Source of the DNA: Rhizonema sp. PD37
GTDB taxonomy: Bacteria > Cyanobacteriota > Cyanobacteriia > Cyanobacteriales > Nostocaceae
Direction: 5' to 3'
DNA length: 32,022 nucleotides
Assembly (NCBI GenBank): GCA_029379215.1
Contig: JAQYWO010000067.1
Location: 1-32,022, forward strand
The first letter of the stretch is position 1. Each line of letters begins with the position of its first letter. Shown here one piece after another: positions 24,342-31,724 of the stretch. The position numbers and the translations under genes were made by a program. Under the pieces are notes generated by a model that made no database searches, was not told where the DNA came from, and saw only the letters and a program-made list of their open reading frames with translations.

Positions 24342-25661
24342 TTGTTAAAATTCTGGCTCAAAAGAATTGTAGTTGCTTTTTCCTTTAGTACAGCAATGAT
24401 GACTGTGTGTCAGTCTGCTTCAGCCCAATTAAATGTTGGACGCTATGGTATCCAACCAGGACTTGAGTCAGAGTATCTTCAATACCAGCTTTCAGGGCGT
24501 AATGTTAGTCAAATACGAGGTATTTCTTCATGTAGCATAGGATTTGGTCTTAGTTGCGACAAAACTGGCGCAGTACTCCAGCAATTAGTTGAGTCTAATA
24601 ATGGAGCTAACTATCACAATCTACTCATACAAGCTGCGGGTGGGAATACAAACTTCAACAATTTTGCCTCTTTCTACGGTAATAATCCTAATTTGTCTTC
24701 TGTACCTTATGCCTCTTTTTGGCAACAAGACTCTCCATCAATTGTGGACGGATACCGATATCTTTTAGGAAATTCCTTAAGTTCGACTCCTGTTGAAGGT
24801 GTAGGACTTGTCACCAAAAACTTTTATTGGTCACCTTTATCGGGAGGTAATAACTCACTTAGCCTTCGTAACGGATTGCTAGACTTAAAATATTCCTATG
24901 GACGTCTCCTCCTTGAGGAGGCTGCAAAAATTCCTAACATTCAGCAACAAATTCAGTCTTTGGGTTTAGCGCCAGATGTGACAAAGTATTATTTAAATAA
25001 CCTGTCTAATGGGTTGCAAGCGTTAAACGGGTCAAATGAGGCACAACTTAAAGACAGCATTCTCAAGCTACTCTCCTTTCCATATTCGCCAAATGGCGGA
25101 GAGTATGGACGTCCGAATCTTGGGATTCCAAAAGATTTCGATCACATTGTCGGGGCACCTCTCCCAGGAGATTCTTTTGCAGGAACTAGTCCAGTCTTAT
25201 TAGAACCAGACGCGATCGCTTTAGATGGCCCTTCCATCCCAGCCGGAGACGTCTTCGTACAACCAGCCTCTGGCGGTGGTTTCCCAACAGGTTGGCTTCT
25301 TGGCGGTGGTGCTCTTGCCTTACTTCTTTTTCTTCTACTAAACGGCGGTGGCTCATCACGTAACGGAGGAAGTTCCTCTCAACCAGGTGGTGTTATAGGT
25401 GGTACCGGAGGTGGAATTGGCGGTGGAACTGGTGGTGGTACTGGTGGAACTGGTGGAACTGGCGGTGGTACAAATATATGCGATACAGGTAACGGTTCTT
25501 CCGGTCCAGGTCATTTTATGGGTGTTCCGTGTGATACTAGTGGTCATACTATTGTAGTGAGGACTGTACCAGAGCCATCAGTTGTACAAGCTCTGCTATT
25601 GCTGATTGTTCTCATGTGTATGCTTACTCACAAACATCGGCGATCGCAAACTATTGGTTAA
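24342..25661 (+). CDS. PEP-CTERM sorting-domain protein with an internal hydrophobic segment
   Basis: A 439-residue exported protein starting at TTG with GGAGG upstream. The signal peptide covers residues 1-29 (hydrophobic VVAFSFSTAMMTV, cleavage after ASA). A region of about 270 residues of no recognised family follows, with two cysteines near residues 62 and 70. At about 310-335 there is a second hydrophobic stretch (WLLGGGALALLLFLLLNGGG), then a Gly/Thr-rich linker, and finally VPEPS at 409-413, a hydrophobic helix and a basic end (HKHRR). This is the tripartite PEP-CTERM signal recognised by exosortase, and the protein is probably sorted to the outer surface or matrix. No exosortase gene is in the window. 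The internal helix before the Gly-rich linker is unusual because it could give a two-span topology. Confidence 0.82.
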   Translation: MLKFWLKRIVVAFSFSTAMMTVCQSASAQLNVGRYGIQPGLESEYLQYQLSGRNVSQIRGISSCSIGFGLSCDKTGAVLQQLVESNNGANYHNLLIQAAGGNTNFNNFASFYGNNPNLSSVPYASFWQQDSPSIVDGYRYLLGNSLSSTPVEGVGLVTKNFYWSPLSGGNNSLSLRNGLLDLKYSYGRLLLEEAAKIPNIQQQIQSLGLAPDVTKYYLNNLSNGLQALNGSNEAQLKDSILKLLSFPYSPNGGEYGRPNLGIPKDFDHIVGAPLPGDSFAGTSPVLLEPDAIALDGPSIPAGDVFVQPASGGGFPTGWLLGGGALALLLFLLLNGGGSSRNGGSSSQPGGVIGGTGGGIGGGTGGGTGGTGGTGGGTNICDTGNGSSGPGHFMGVPCDTSGHTIVVRTVPEPSVVQALLLLIVLMCMLTHKHRRSQTIG

Positions 25662-25831
25662 GTCTCACTAACTTTAATCTTAATTTTTTTGTTACTTAAC
25701 ACTCGGGTAACACCGCAAACTCTTATCTTTAACTTCCCTATTATTGAATCCAATTTGGTTAAGTTTAGCTAACTGTAAGTGATCGCAGATAGTATTGAGT
25801 TACTTTTAACGTAAAGTTTGATGATATACAC

Positions 25832-26479
25832 TTAACTCGCAACGACTTTTTTAGAATTACTAAGATAGTAGTGCCATAAAATTCTGGCAGCAATCGCCCG
25901 CCACGGTCGCCAGTTTTCTGCAATTGCTTCGAGTTCCGCTGGTGTTGGACGAGCCTCCAGCCCTTTCAGCTTTTGTAAGGCGATCGCCACTGCAAGATCG
26001 CCTTTGGGAAACACATCAGGTCGAAGAAGAGCCATTAGCAAGTAAATATCAACTGTCCAATCTCCAATCCCTTTGATGCGCTTTAGTTCAGTCCGGATCG
26101 TAGTTTCATCCATTCTCTCCAATTTGGTGAGATCCAGCTGACCGATGGCGATCGCCTGAGCTAGATCACGGCAGTATAAAATCTTTTGCCGACTAAACCC
26201 TACCATCTTCAATTGAAGATCTTCAACTGTCAGAAAATTCTCTGGTGTTAGCGGTACAACAACATCACACAGCCGTTTAAATGTAGCCTTTGCTGCAGCT
26301 AATGAAACTTGCTGTTCGAGAATTATCTGGAGGAGAGTGGCAAAACCTGTTTCTCTAACCCATATTGGTGGAGATCCCAGTGTTTTCAAAACATGAGCAA
26401 AATCACTGTCGCGGTCGGCAAGTACCGTCAAACCACGGTCAAGACTTTCTTGTGTAAGTAATTCTACTTTGTTTGACAT
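25832..26479 (-). CDS. alkA: DNA-3-methyladenine glycosylase II (AlkA-like, HhH-GPD)
   Basis: A 215-residue base-excision enzyme of the HhH-GPD superfamily that removes alkylated purines. The helix-hairpin-helix is IKGIGDWTVDIYLL (residues 135-148), and the catalytic Asp161 is in FPKGDLAVA, matching the AlkA position. QIILEQQVSLAAA (51-63) is the usual family motif. It lacks the N-terminal TBP-like domain of E. coli AlkA, as do many short bacterial versions. It begins 26 bases after ada on the same strand, so it is very probably part of an ada-alkA operon for the adaptive response to methylation damage. It converges with the PEP-CTERM gene. Confidence 0.92.
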   Translation of the reverse strand: MSNKVELLTQESLDRGLTVLADRDSDFAHVLKTLGSPPIWVRETGFATLLQIILEQQVSLAAAKATFKRLCDVVVPLTPENFLTVEDLQLKMVGFSRQKILYCRDLAQAIAIGQLDLTKLERMDETTIRTELKRIKGIGDWTVDIYLLMALLRPDVFPKGDLAVAIALQKLKGLEARPTPAELEAIAENWRPWRAIAARILWHYYLSNSKKVVAS

Positions 26480-26505
26480 GAGTACAGCAAATAGCTTTTT
26501 ATTTG

Positions 26506-27567
26506 TCAGTTGGGTTTTTCTTCTGATTGTTTTGCTTCGTATGCAAGTAGTTTTTGTTTGCGTTCAATTCCCCAGTGATAACCGCCAAGACTACCATTAC
26601 TTCGTACTACACGATGACACGGAACAATCAGCGCTATTCGATTAGCACCACAAGCGTTACCAACTGCACGTACCGCTTGTGGCTTACCTAGATCACGGGC
26701 AATCTCAGTATAAGTGCGCGTTTCACCATAAGGAATTTTTTGCAAAGCCTGCCAAACTTGTTTTTGAAATGCTGTCCCCTGTATATCAAGCGGTAGCTCA
26801 AGATCTGGCAGATTTCCTACAATTAGGTCGAGGATTGCTTGCACCCACTCTTTGTATGTATGGTCATCACGGAAAATGTCCGCTCGAGCAAACTCCAGAA
26901 TCAAAGTACGTTCGAGAACATCTGCTTTATCACCTAGTTTAACAGCGCAGATCCCTTTCTCCGTTGTTGCTACAAGCAAATATCCCAGTGGACTTGGGAC
27001 GATAGTGTAGGCAATACGCATTGTGGTTCCCTTACCCTGGTAAATCTTGGGTGTCATTCCCAATTGCTGGGGAGCCTTCTCATACAGTCGGCTACTTGAT
27101 CCATAACCTGTATTGTACAACGCATCAGCAATTTCTTCTCCTCCTTGGAGACACTGCTTCAATCTTCCTGCACGCAAGGCATCAGCATATTGAAAGGGGG
27201 ATACACCAATTATTTGCTTGAATAACCTTTGTAGGTAAGTTGGACTCATCCCAATATGAGAACCTAATTCCAAGAGCGTTGGGATGCGATCAACTTGTGC
27301 TTCAATGTATTGACAAGCTGCCATAATTTTGTTTTTAGTCGTATTAAGAACTGTTTCCGACTGTGGCTGACACCGCTTACAAGGTCGGAACCCAGCCGCT
27401 TCAGCGGATTGTGCCGACTCGAAGAAACAAACTTGGTTCCGATTCGGTCTTCGACTGGGGCAAGTCGGTCGGCAGTAAATACCTGTAGAACGGACACCGT
27501 AAAAAAACTTTCCTTCAAAACTACAGTCGCGATCGCTCACTGCTTGCCAAAGAGTTTCCTGTTGCAT
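26506..27567 (-). CDS. ada: Bifunctional DNA methylphosphotriester / O6-methylguanine-DNA methyltransferase and regulator Ada
   Basis: Ada repairs alkylated DNA and activates adaptive-response genes. With ATG at 27567 the protein is 353 residues (E. coli Ada is 354) and aligns residue for residue after the start. The Ada zinc domain has Cys32, Cys36, Cys63 and Cys66, of which the first is the methyl acceptor. An AraC-type helix-turn-helix follows (about 85-170, MSPTYLQRLFKQIIGVSPFQ). The C-terminal methyltransferase has PCHRV with active Cys317. In-frame starts at 27633 (ATG) and 27675 (TTG) exist, but neither has a ribosome binding site, and both would add sequence absent from the E. coli protein. 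Inverted repeats containing AAAGAT lie just upstream and may be the site of autoregulation. It is followed closely by alkA. Confidence 0.92.
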   Translation of the reverse strand: MQQETLWQAVSDRDCSFEGKFFYGVRSTGIYCRPTCPSRRPNRNQVCFFESAQSAEAAGFRPCKRCQPQSETVLNTTKNKIMAACQYIEAQVDRIPTLLELGSHIGMSPTYLQRLFKQIIGVSPFQYADALRAGRLKQCLQGGEEIADALYNTGYGSSSRLYEKAPQQLGMTPKIYQGKGTTMRIAYTIVPSPLGYLLVATTEKGICAVKLGDKADVLERTLILEFARADIFRDDHTYKEWVQAILDLIVGNLPDLELPLDIQGTAFQKQVWQALQKIPYGETRTYTEIARDLGKPQAVRAVGNACGANRIALIVPCHRVVRSNGSLGGYHWGIERKQKLLAYEAKQSEEKPN

Positions 27568-27932
27568 TTGATACTTTAAACTTAGTAAGTCAACTCCGAT
27601 TGCCTGTGAAATGCGAGTGATCGCTTCTTTCATAAAAAAGAAAGATCTTTCACATAACACAGATAGTGTCAACAAAAGTATTTACTTCGAAAGATCCATC
27701 TTTGTATTTTGCATTGATTACTGGAGCCTTTTTCTAAGTAACACTAGATTAGGCTGATAATACAGATCTGTTCTATCCGATTGTTGCGATTAAAGTTGGT
27801 TAGTAAGCTGTTCTGCATTTAAATTTGATTTTCGGAAAATTTTCCAACTGGACCTGCATAATCTTTGAAGTTAGACATATATAATTGAAACCTACATATA
27901 AGTAGCAGGTATAAAATCAAAAAAAGGAAACT
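27568..27932. other. Divergent ada / repeat-protein intergenic region
   Basis: A 365-base divergent promoter region. It contains two AAAGAT inverted repeats near ada (27640-27651 and 27690-27703), a minus-strand TTGACA at 27667-27672 and a perfect palindrome GGAAAATTTTCC (27834-27845) about 90 bases before the plus-strand gene. No gene is seen. Confidence 0.55.
27640..27703. promoter_or_regulatory. Paired AAAGAT inverted repeats upstream of ada
   Basis: GAAAGATCTTTC (27640-27651) is a perfect 12-base palindrome. AAAGAT-CC-ATCTTT (27690-27703) is a second inverted repeat with the same half-site. They flank a minus-strand TTGACA (27667-27672). This is a reasonable operator for Ada or another regulator, inferred from position only; it is not the E. 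coli Ada box. Confidence 0.4.
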
Positions 27933-28592
27933 ATGCACTATCGAGTTTCTACTTTGATATCTTTAGCATTAGCAATTTTTGCTTTTGAACCAAAAATCTT
28001 GGCGGAACAGGTGAAGCCTTCTGCTACATCTATGTTGAGAACTCAGATTCTCATCTCACAGAATTACCAACGTATACTTAAACTACAGGCTGATTCAGGA
28101 CCAGATCGAAGAGGGCTTTGGCGATTCTACAAACCAAATAACGTGTCAGAAGACGCCATGAGAGCGCAAGGTTGTGAATATGTTAGTAGTGACGGAGCGC
28201 AATGGCGTTGTCCTCGTTCCACTATTGGGGTAGTAGTGGGTGATGGTCGTTCGCCTTATTATGGAAATGGACGTTACGATCAACGTTCTCCTGATTACGA
28301 TAACGGACGTTATGATCAACGTTCTCCTGATTATAATAACGGACGTTACGATCAACGTTCTCCTGATTATAATAACGGACGTTATGATCGACGTTCACCT
28401 GAGTACGGACAAGCAAGACGTAGACTGCGGGCAGAGTCGGGACCAGATAACAATGGGCGTTGGCGATTTTATAAGCCAAGTGATGTCTCGGATGATAGTA
28501 TGCACGCACAAGGTTGCAGTCATGTTAGCACCAGCCCACCAGATTGGCGTTGTCCTAACCCCACTATCAGAGTGGAAGTCAATGGTAGATGA
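27933..28592 (+). CDS. Secreted protein with duplicated Cys module flanking tandem repeats
   Basis: A 219-residue protein with a signal peptide (residues 1-24, cleavage near ILAEQ). AAGGAAAC precedes the ATG. Two copies of a module of about 46 residues are present: 55-100, beginning SGPDRRGLWRFYKP, and 169-214, beginning SGPDNNGRWRFYKP. Each carries two cysteines 12 residues apart (Cys81/Cys93 and Cys195/Cys207). Between them lie four tandem copies of a 12-residue unit of the SPDYNNGRYDQR type. I do not recognise the module; the paired Cys suggest a disulfide-stabilised fold. The linker is Tyr/Arg/Asp-rich, hydrophilic and probably extended. It is followed by a strong terminator at 28782-28818. 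Its function is unknown. Confidence 0.78.
   Translation: MHYRVSTLISLALAIFAFEPKILAEQVKPSATSMLRTQILISQNYQRILKLQADSGPDRRGLWRFYKPNNVSEDAMRAQGCEYVSSDGAQWRCPRSTIGVVVGDGRSPYYGNGRYDQRSPDYDNGRYDQRSPDYNNGRYDQRSPDYNNGRYDRRSPEYGQARRRLRAESGPDNNGRWRFYKPSDVSDDSMHAQGCSHVSTSPPDWRCPNPTIRVEVNGR
28248..28391 (+). repeat. Four in-frame 36-bp tandem repeats
   Basis: Units at 28248-28283, 28284-28319, 28320-28355 and 28356-28391, each starting CGTTC(T/G)CCT, with a decayed fifth starting at 28392. The unit is a multiple of three, so copy number can change without breaking the frame. Differences between units are mostly synonymous. Confidence 0.9.
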
Positions 28593-28999
28593 TCATAAAA
28601 AAAACGTAGCTAGGGAAGAAAGGAGTTGATGTAGGGGCGTCCACCGATACTGCCTTATTTCTAAGGTAAGGCTTTGCGCCTCTAACAGGGACTTCAACGA
28701 ACACATTATTAAATTGTTGAAGATGTCTATTGTTTACTTATTCCCATCAATGAGCGAATAATTACTCATAGCGAGATTCAAAATTCGTAAGCACTGTTGC
28801 TCACGAATTAATTTTTTTGTGGATAAAAATAAAATTATTCATTTTTTAAAATCCCTAGACTCATAATTCCTGTAAGTTGGTAGTATAGGAATCCTACTTG
28901 AATCTTGCTCAGTATACTTAAAAGAAAAGCTTTGTACGTCAAGCTTCTAAGCCGCCTAGTTGTTCAAAAATCCAAATTTCAAGTAGCAGCACGCTGTCA
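28593..28999. other. Intergenic region with repeat element and terminator
   Basis: A 407-base gap. It has a GTAGGGGCG repeat start at 28631, a GCCTTA/TAAGGC hairpin near 28653-28673 and a strong terminator at 28782-28818. The stretch 28922-28999 is open in frame with the IscB fragment but does not read as IscB and lacks the HNH cysteines, so the IscB homology begins near 29003. Confidence 0.55.
28782..28818 (+). terminator. Rho-independent terminator
   Basis: AATTCGT (28782-28788) pairs with ACGAATT (28803-28809). After one mismatch, AGCA pairs with TGCT around a CTGT loop. TTTTTTT follows at 28812-28818. It probably ends the transcript of the repeat-protein gene 190 bases upstream. Confidence 0.75.
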
Positions 29000-29530
29000 G
29001 TGCTAGCAAAAATTAAGAGTCAATCCCAGACGCCTCTTCAAGACGCAGCAGCAGTTAACTCTACTAGAAACGCATTGCTTGGAACGCTTAAGAAAACACA
29101 ACTTCCGGTGACTACTGGCACAGGGGGACAGACAAAATACAATAGATTTAAGTTCAATTCACGTAAAGACCATTGGGTTGATGCAGCATGTGTTGGCGAT
29201 GTTAAACAATTGTTTTTCTTAACCAGACAACCATTGCAAATTAAAGCAACTGGGTGGGGCAATCGCCAAATGGCAATAACCGATAAATTTGGTTTCCCCA
29301 GAAGCCATAGAGAATGCATTAAATTTCATTATGGCTTTCAAACAGGAGACATAGTCAAAGCCTCATTGCCTAAGGGGAAGTTTGTTGGCGTTCACGTTGG
29401 GCGAATCTGTGTACGCAAAACAGGAGTTTTTGATTTAAAGACCAACCTCGGCAAAGTCAGCCCTGTAAACCACAAGTATTGTCAAGCTATCCATCGAAAT
29501 GACGGGTATCGTTACAGTTTTACCGCTTAA
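29000..29530 (+). pseudogene. iscB: IscB RNA-guided nuclease, C-terminal fragment only
   Basis: The 176 codons from GTG at 29000 match, by recognition of family motifs, the C-terminal part of the IscB family (IS200/IS605-associated relatives of Cas9). Seen in order: QTPLQDAAAVNSTRNALL, LPVTTGTGGQTKYNRFKF, the RuvC-III HWVDAACVG with the conserved His and Asp, the IKATGWGNRQM segment, the GFPRS/HYGFQTGDIVKA segment and a final KYCQAIHRNDGYRY. Everything upstream in normal IscB (PLMP domain, RuvC-I, bridge helix, RuvC-II, HNH) is missing, and no RBS precedes the GTG. The fragment cannot be an active nuclease. No omega RNA, TnpA or transposon ends were recognised. It is open to the natural stop, so the truncation may be fairly recent, or the fragment may be retained for some other reason. 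Confidence 0.82.
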
Positions 29531-29560
29531 TCCACCTTTGTCCACAGAACCAATGATTAG

Positions 29561-30318
29561 AGGCTTACTGATCGCAATAATGAAGCAGATGATCCCATAT
29601 TAAGCAATCTTGACAATTCTGATTTTGATGAACTAGGGCTGTTTGCTGTAGACATTGGCGGCGGATTGACAGAAATTGAGGTAGGGGCGATCGCTCGCTT
29701 TCGTCAACGCGGTGGTGGTATGCTTGTAGCGCGTGACCATCAAGACTTAGGATCTTGTCTGTGCGATTTAGATGATATTGGTAGTGCAAACCACTTCCAC
29801 AGTAAAAATGAAGACCCGGATGAATCTCGACGCTGCATTGACGATCCCTACACTACCAACATTTCTTGGCCTAATTACCATTCACAGAAGCAATGGCGAC
29901 TATCAAATAATTACTCCAAAAAAACCCGTTCATGAGCTTTTACACAAGGTAGGTACATCTGGTTAAGCAATAGAATTTTTCAAGAGCGCATCCTCACGAA
30001 GGTGGTGTGGGAGTCCCCTCTAATGCAGAGAATGCGCGAGTCATTGCTACTGGTAAAAGCAAAATTAGCGATCGCTCTTTTAACCTTGCCGTTGTCTTTA
30101 GAAGTACCGAAGATGTAAAGGGACGTGCTGTAACTGAATCAACCTTCCACCATTTCGCCGATTATAACTGGGATGTTGAAAAAAACTGTCCCAGCTTTGT
30201 TCAGGAATCGCCTGGTGATGGGATGAAAAACGAGCCACGCGCTTTATAAGATATCAAAACTTATGTCCGTAACCTAGCCTTGTGGCTGGCTCGAAAAACT
30301 GATGAGGAGATATTGTGA
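29561..30318 (+). pseudogene. Degraded gene of unknown function (possible GATase1/ThuA-like fold)
   Basis: One ancestral protein is readable across three frames. Segment 1 (from 29561) has LFAVDIGGGLTEIEVGAI, RQRGGGMLVARDHQDLGS and SWPNYHS. A frameshift near 29882-29888 leads to NGDYQIITPKKPVHELLHKV, then an in-frame TAA at 29964-29966 followed by IEFF. A second frameshift at 29981-29986 leads to AHPHEGGVGVPSNAENARVI, ESTFHHFADYNWDVEKNC and PRAL. There the codon is TAA (30247-30249), followed in frame by DIKTYVRNLALWLARKTDE and a TGA at 30316-30318. The start is not identified. The GGGMLV pattern hints at a glutamine-amidotransferase-like fold, but this is a guess. The gene is clearly inactive. 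Confidence 0.75.
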
Positions 30319-30662
30319 TGAGCAATTCTCTCACATCATAATGTATAAGATAAGACGTTTTATTGAATACATCATTTATGTAATACCAATTCTCTATGAA
30401 GCTGCACATTATCGTTCCTCCTAATATTACCTTATTAATATGAAGTATTGTAGGCAGTGAAGTCCTTTATCAGCATATTCATATAGAAACGGTATCAGAG
30501 GCTTATATCTTGCACCATCATCTTGTTACGAACATCAAATACCAAAAGGGTTATGATTTCTTAAGGTGGGTACTGTCTACTTGAGCGTTCCACTCGAAGG
30601 TGCAAGATGCAGTCAAGGTCCTTGTAGAATGTATACTATTCTAAATATTATAGCAAAATTAT
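30319..30662. other. Intergenic region before the signal peptidase gene
   Basis: 344 bases with no gene. A 10-base inverted repeat, ATCTTGCACC (30507-30516) with GGTGCAAGAT (30599-30608), is spaced by 82 bases. A weak promoter-like TTGTAG (30622-30627), 18-base spacer, TATTAT (30646-30651) precedes the lepB start by only 11 bases, implying a very short leader; no ribosome binding site is visible. Confidence 0.45.
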
Positions 30663-31724
30663 ATGTCAAATAAAGAACCTTGGCTGGCTGTAAATTTATC
30701 AAAGATTTTTCCTGGGTTAGGGCAGATATATTCAGGTAAAAAACTCAAAGGATATTTAATTATATTTTTTTATTTCATTTTATCTGTACTTGGATTCTGG
30801 CAAATATTTAGTATAGAAGGTAACATTTTTATTGGCGTCGGAATTTTAATAACGACTATGTTACTTTGGTTTGTCAATCTTTTCGATGCTTATATTAGTG
30901 CGAAAAGTAATAATACTAAAGAATTTGAAGTTTTTCGCCAGCAGAGTAAAGACCCTTGGCTGGCTATGTTCCTTTCACAAATATTTTTAGGAATTGGTCA
31001 CTTTTATATCAAGCAATGGTTTTTAGGTTTAATCTTTTTCGTTTCGCTGATAATTATTGCAAATACATCATCATTATTTTACCCAATTATACTAGCTTTT
31101 GTCGCCTATCTTTCATACGTCTTTTCGCCAATTCATCGAGAAAAAAACTTCAATTTTGCAATATTGACTGCTCTTTTGATAGCAATATCAAATTTATCTT
31201 CATTTGTATTGGCAACGTATATAATTGAAGCCCGTTGGATGCCTTCTGCTAGTATGGAACCCACTCTACACGGTTCCCCAAATAAGTTAGAGGCAGACAA
31301 AATTTTTGTTGATAAGTTTAGTTACAGATTTTTTGAACCAAAACGTGGAGATATTATCGTCTTTTTACCTACTGAAGAATTGCAAAAAGAAAAATACAAA
31401 GAAGCCATCATTAAACGTATAGTTGGTTTACCAGGTGAAAAAGTAGAACTGAGAGGCGACAGAGTTTATATCAATAACAATTTGTTCAATGAACCGTATC
31501 TTACCGCTACTCAAGGAACACTCATTGATGTTTGCACATCAGGTAAGCAACCACCTTACTTGTCCCAACCTCAGACAATACCACTTAATTCATATCTGGT
31601 GCTGGGTGACAACCGTAACAACAGCTACGATAGTCGATGCTGGGGTGCTGTACCCCGCGATCTCATTGTTGGCAAAGCTTACAAAAGATTTTTTCCTTTC
31701 AAGCGAGTTGCTTCTCTAAAATGA
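30663..31724 (+). CDS. lepB: Signal peptidase I with duplicated N-terminal membrane module
   Basis: A 353-residue protein. The C-terminal half is signal peptidase I: catalytic Ser197 in MPSASMEPTL, Lys251 in IIKRIVGLPGEKVELRGD, then YLVLGDNRNNSYDSR and the final helix-capping GKAYKRFFPF. It would cleave Sec/Tat signal peptides at the outer face of the membrane. The N-terminal 180 residues hold two related hydrophobic modules, one starting EPWLAVNLSKIFPGLGQIYS (5-24) and one starting DPWLAMFLSQIFLGIGHFYI (about 97-116), each followed by membrane spans. This is much longer than the usual one- or two-span anchor. The module resembles TM2/DUF5683-type membrane domains. The upstream gene is a pseudogene, so the gene probably has its own promoter. 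Confidence 0.93.
   Translation: MSNKEPWLAVNLSKIFPGLGQIYSGKKLKGYLIIFFYFILSVLGFWQIFSIEGNIFIGVGILITTMLLWFVNLFDAYISAKSNNTKEFEVFRQQSKDPWLAMFLSQIFLGIGHFYIKQWFLGLIFFVSLIIIANTSSLFYPIILAFVAYLSYVFSPIHREKNFNFAILTALLIAISNLSSFVLATYIIEARWMPSASMEPTLHGSPNKLEADKIFVDKFSYRFFEPKRGDIIVFLPTEELQKEKYKEAIIKRIVGLPGEKVELRGDRVYINNNLFNEPYLTATQGTLIDVCTSGKQPPYLSQPQTIPLNSYLVLGDNRNNSYDSRCWGAVPRDLIVGKAYKRFFPFKRVASLK

Noticed and set aside
28248..28391. 36-bp direct repeats as a possible CRISPR array
   Set aside because: The units are contiguous with no unique spacers, are in frame within a secreted protein, and differ mostly at synonymous positions. This is a coding tandem repeat.
28222..28509. Antisense frame of 95 codons opposite the tandem repeats
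   Set aside because: It exists only because a 36-base repeat keeps every frame open or closed in step; its translation is itself a monotonous repeat and it lacks a start region.
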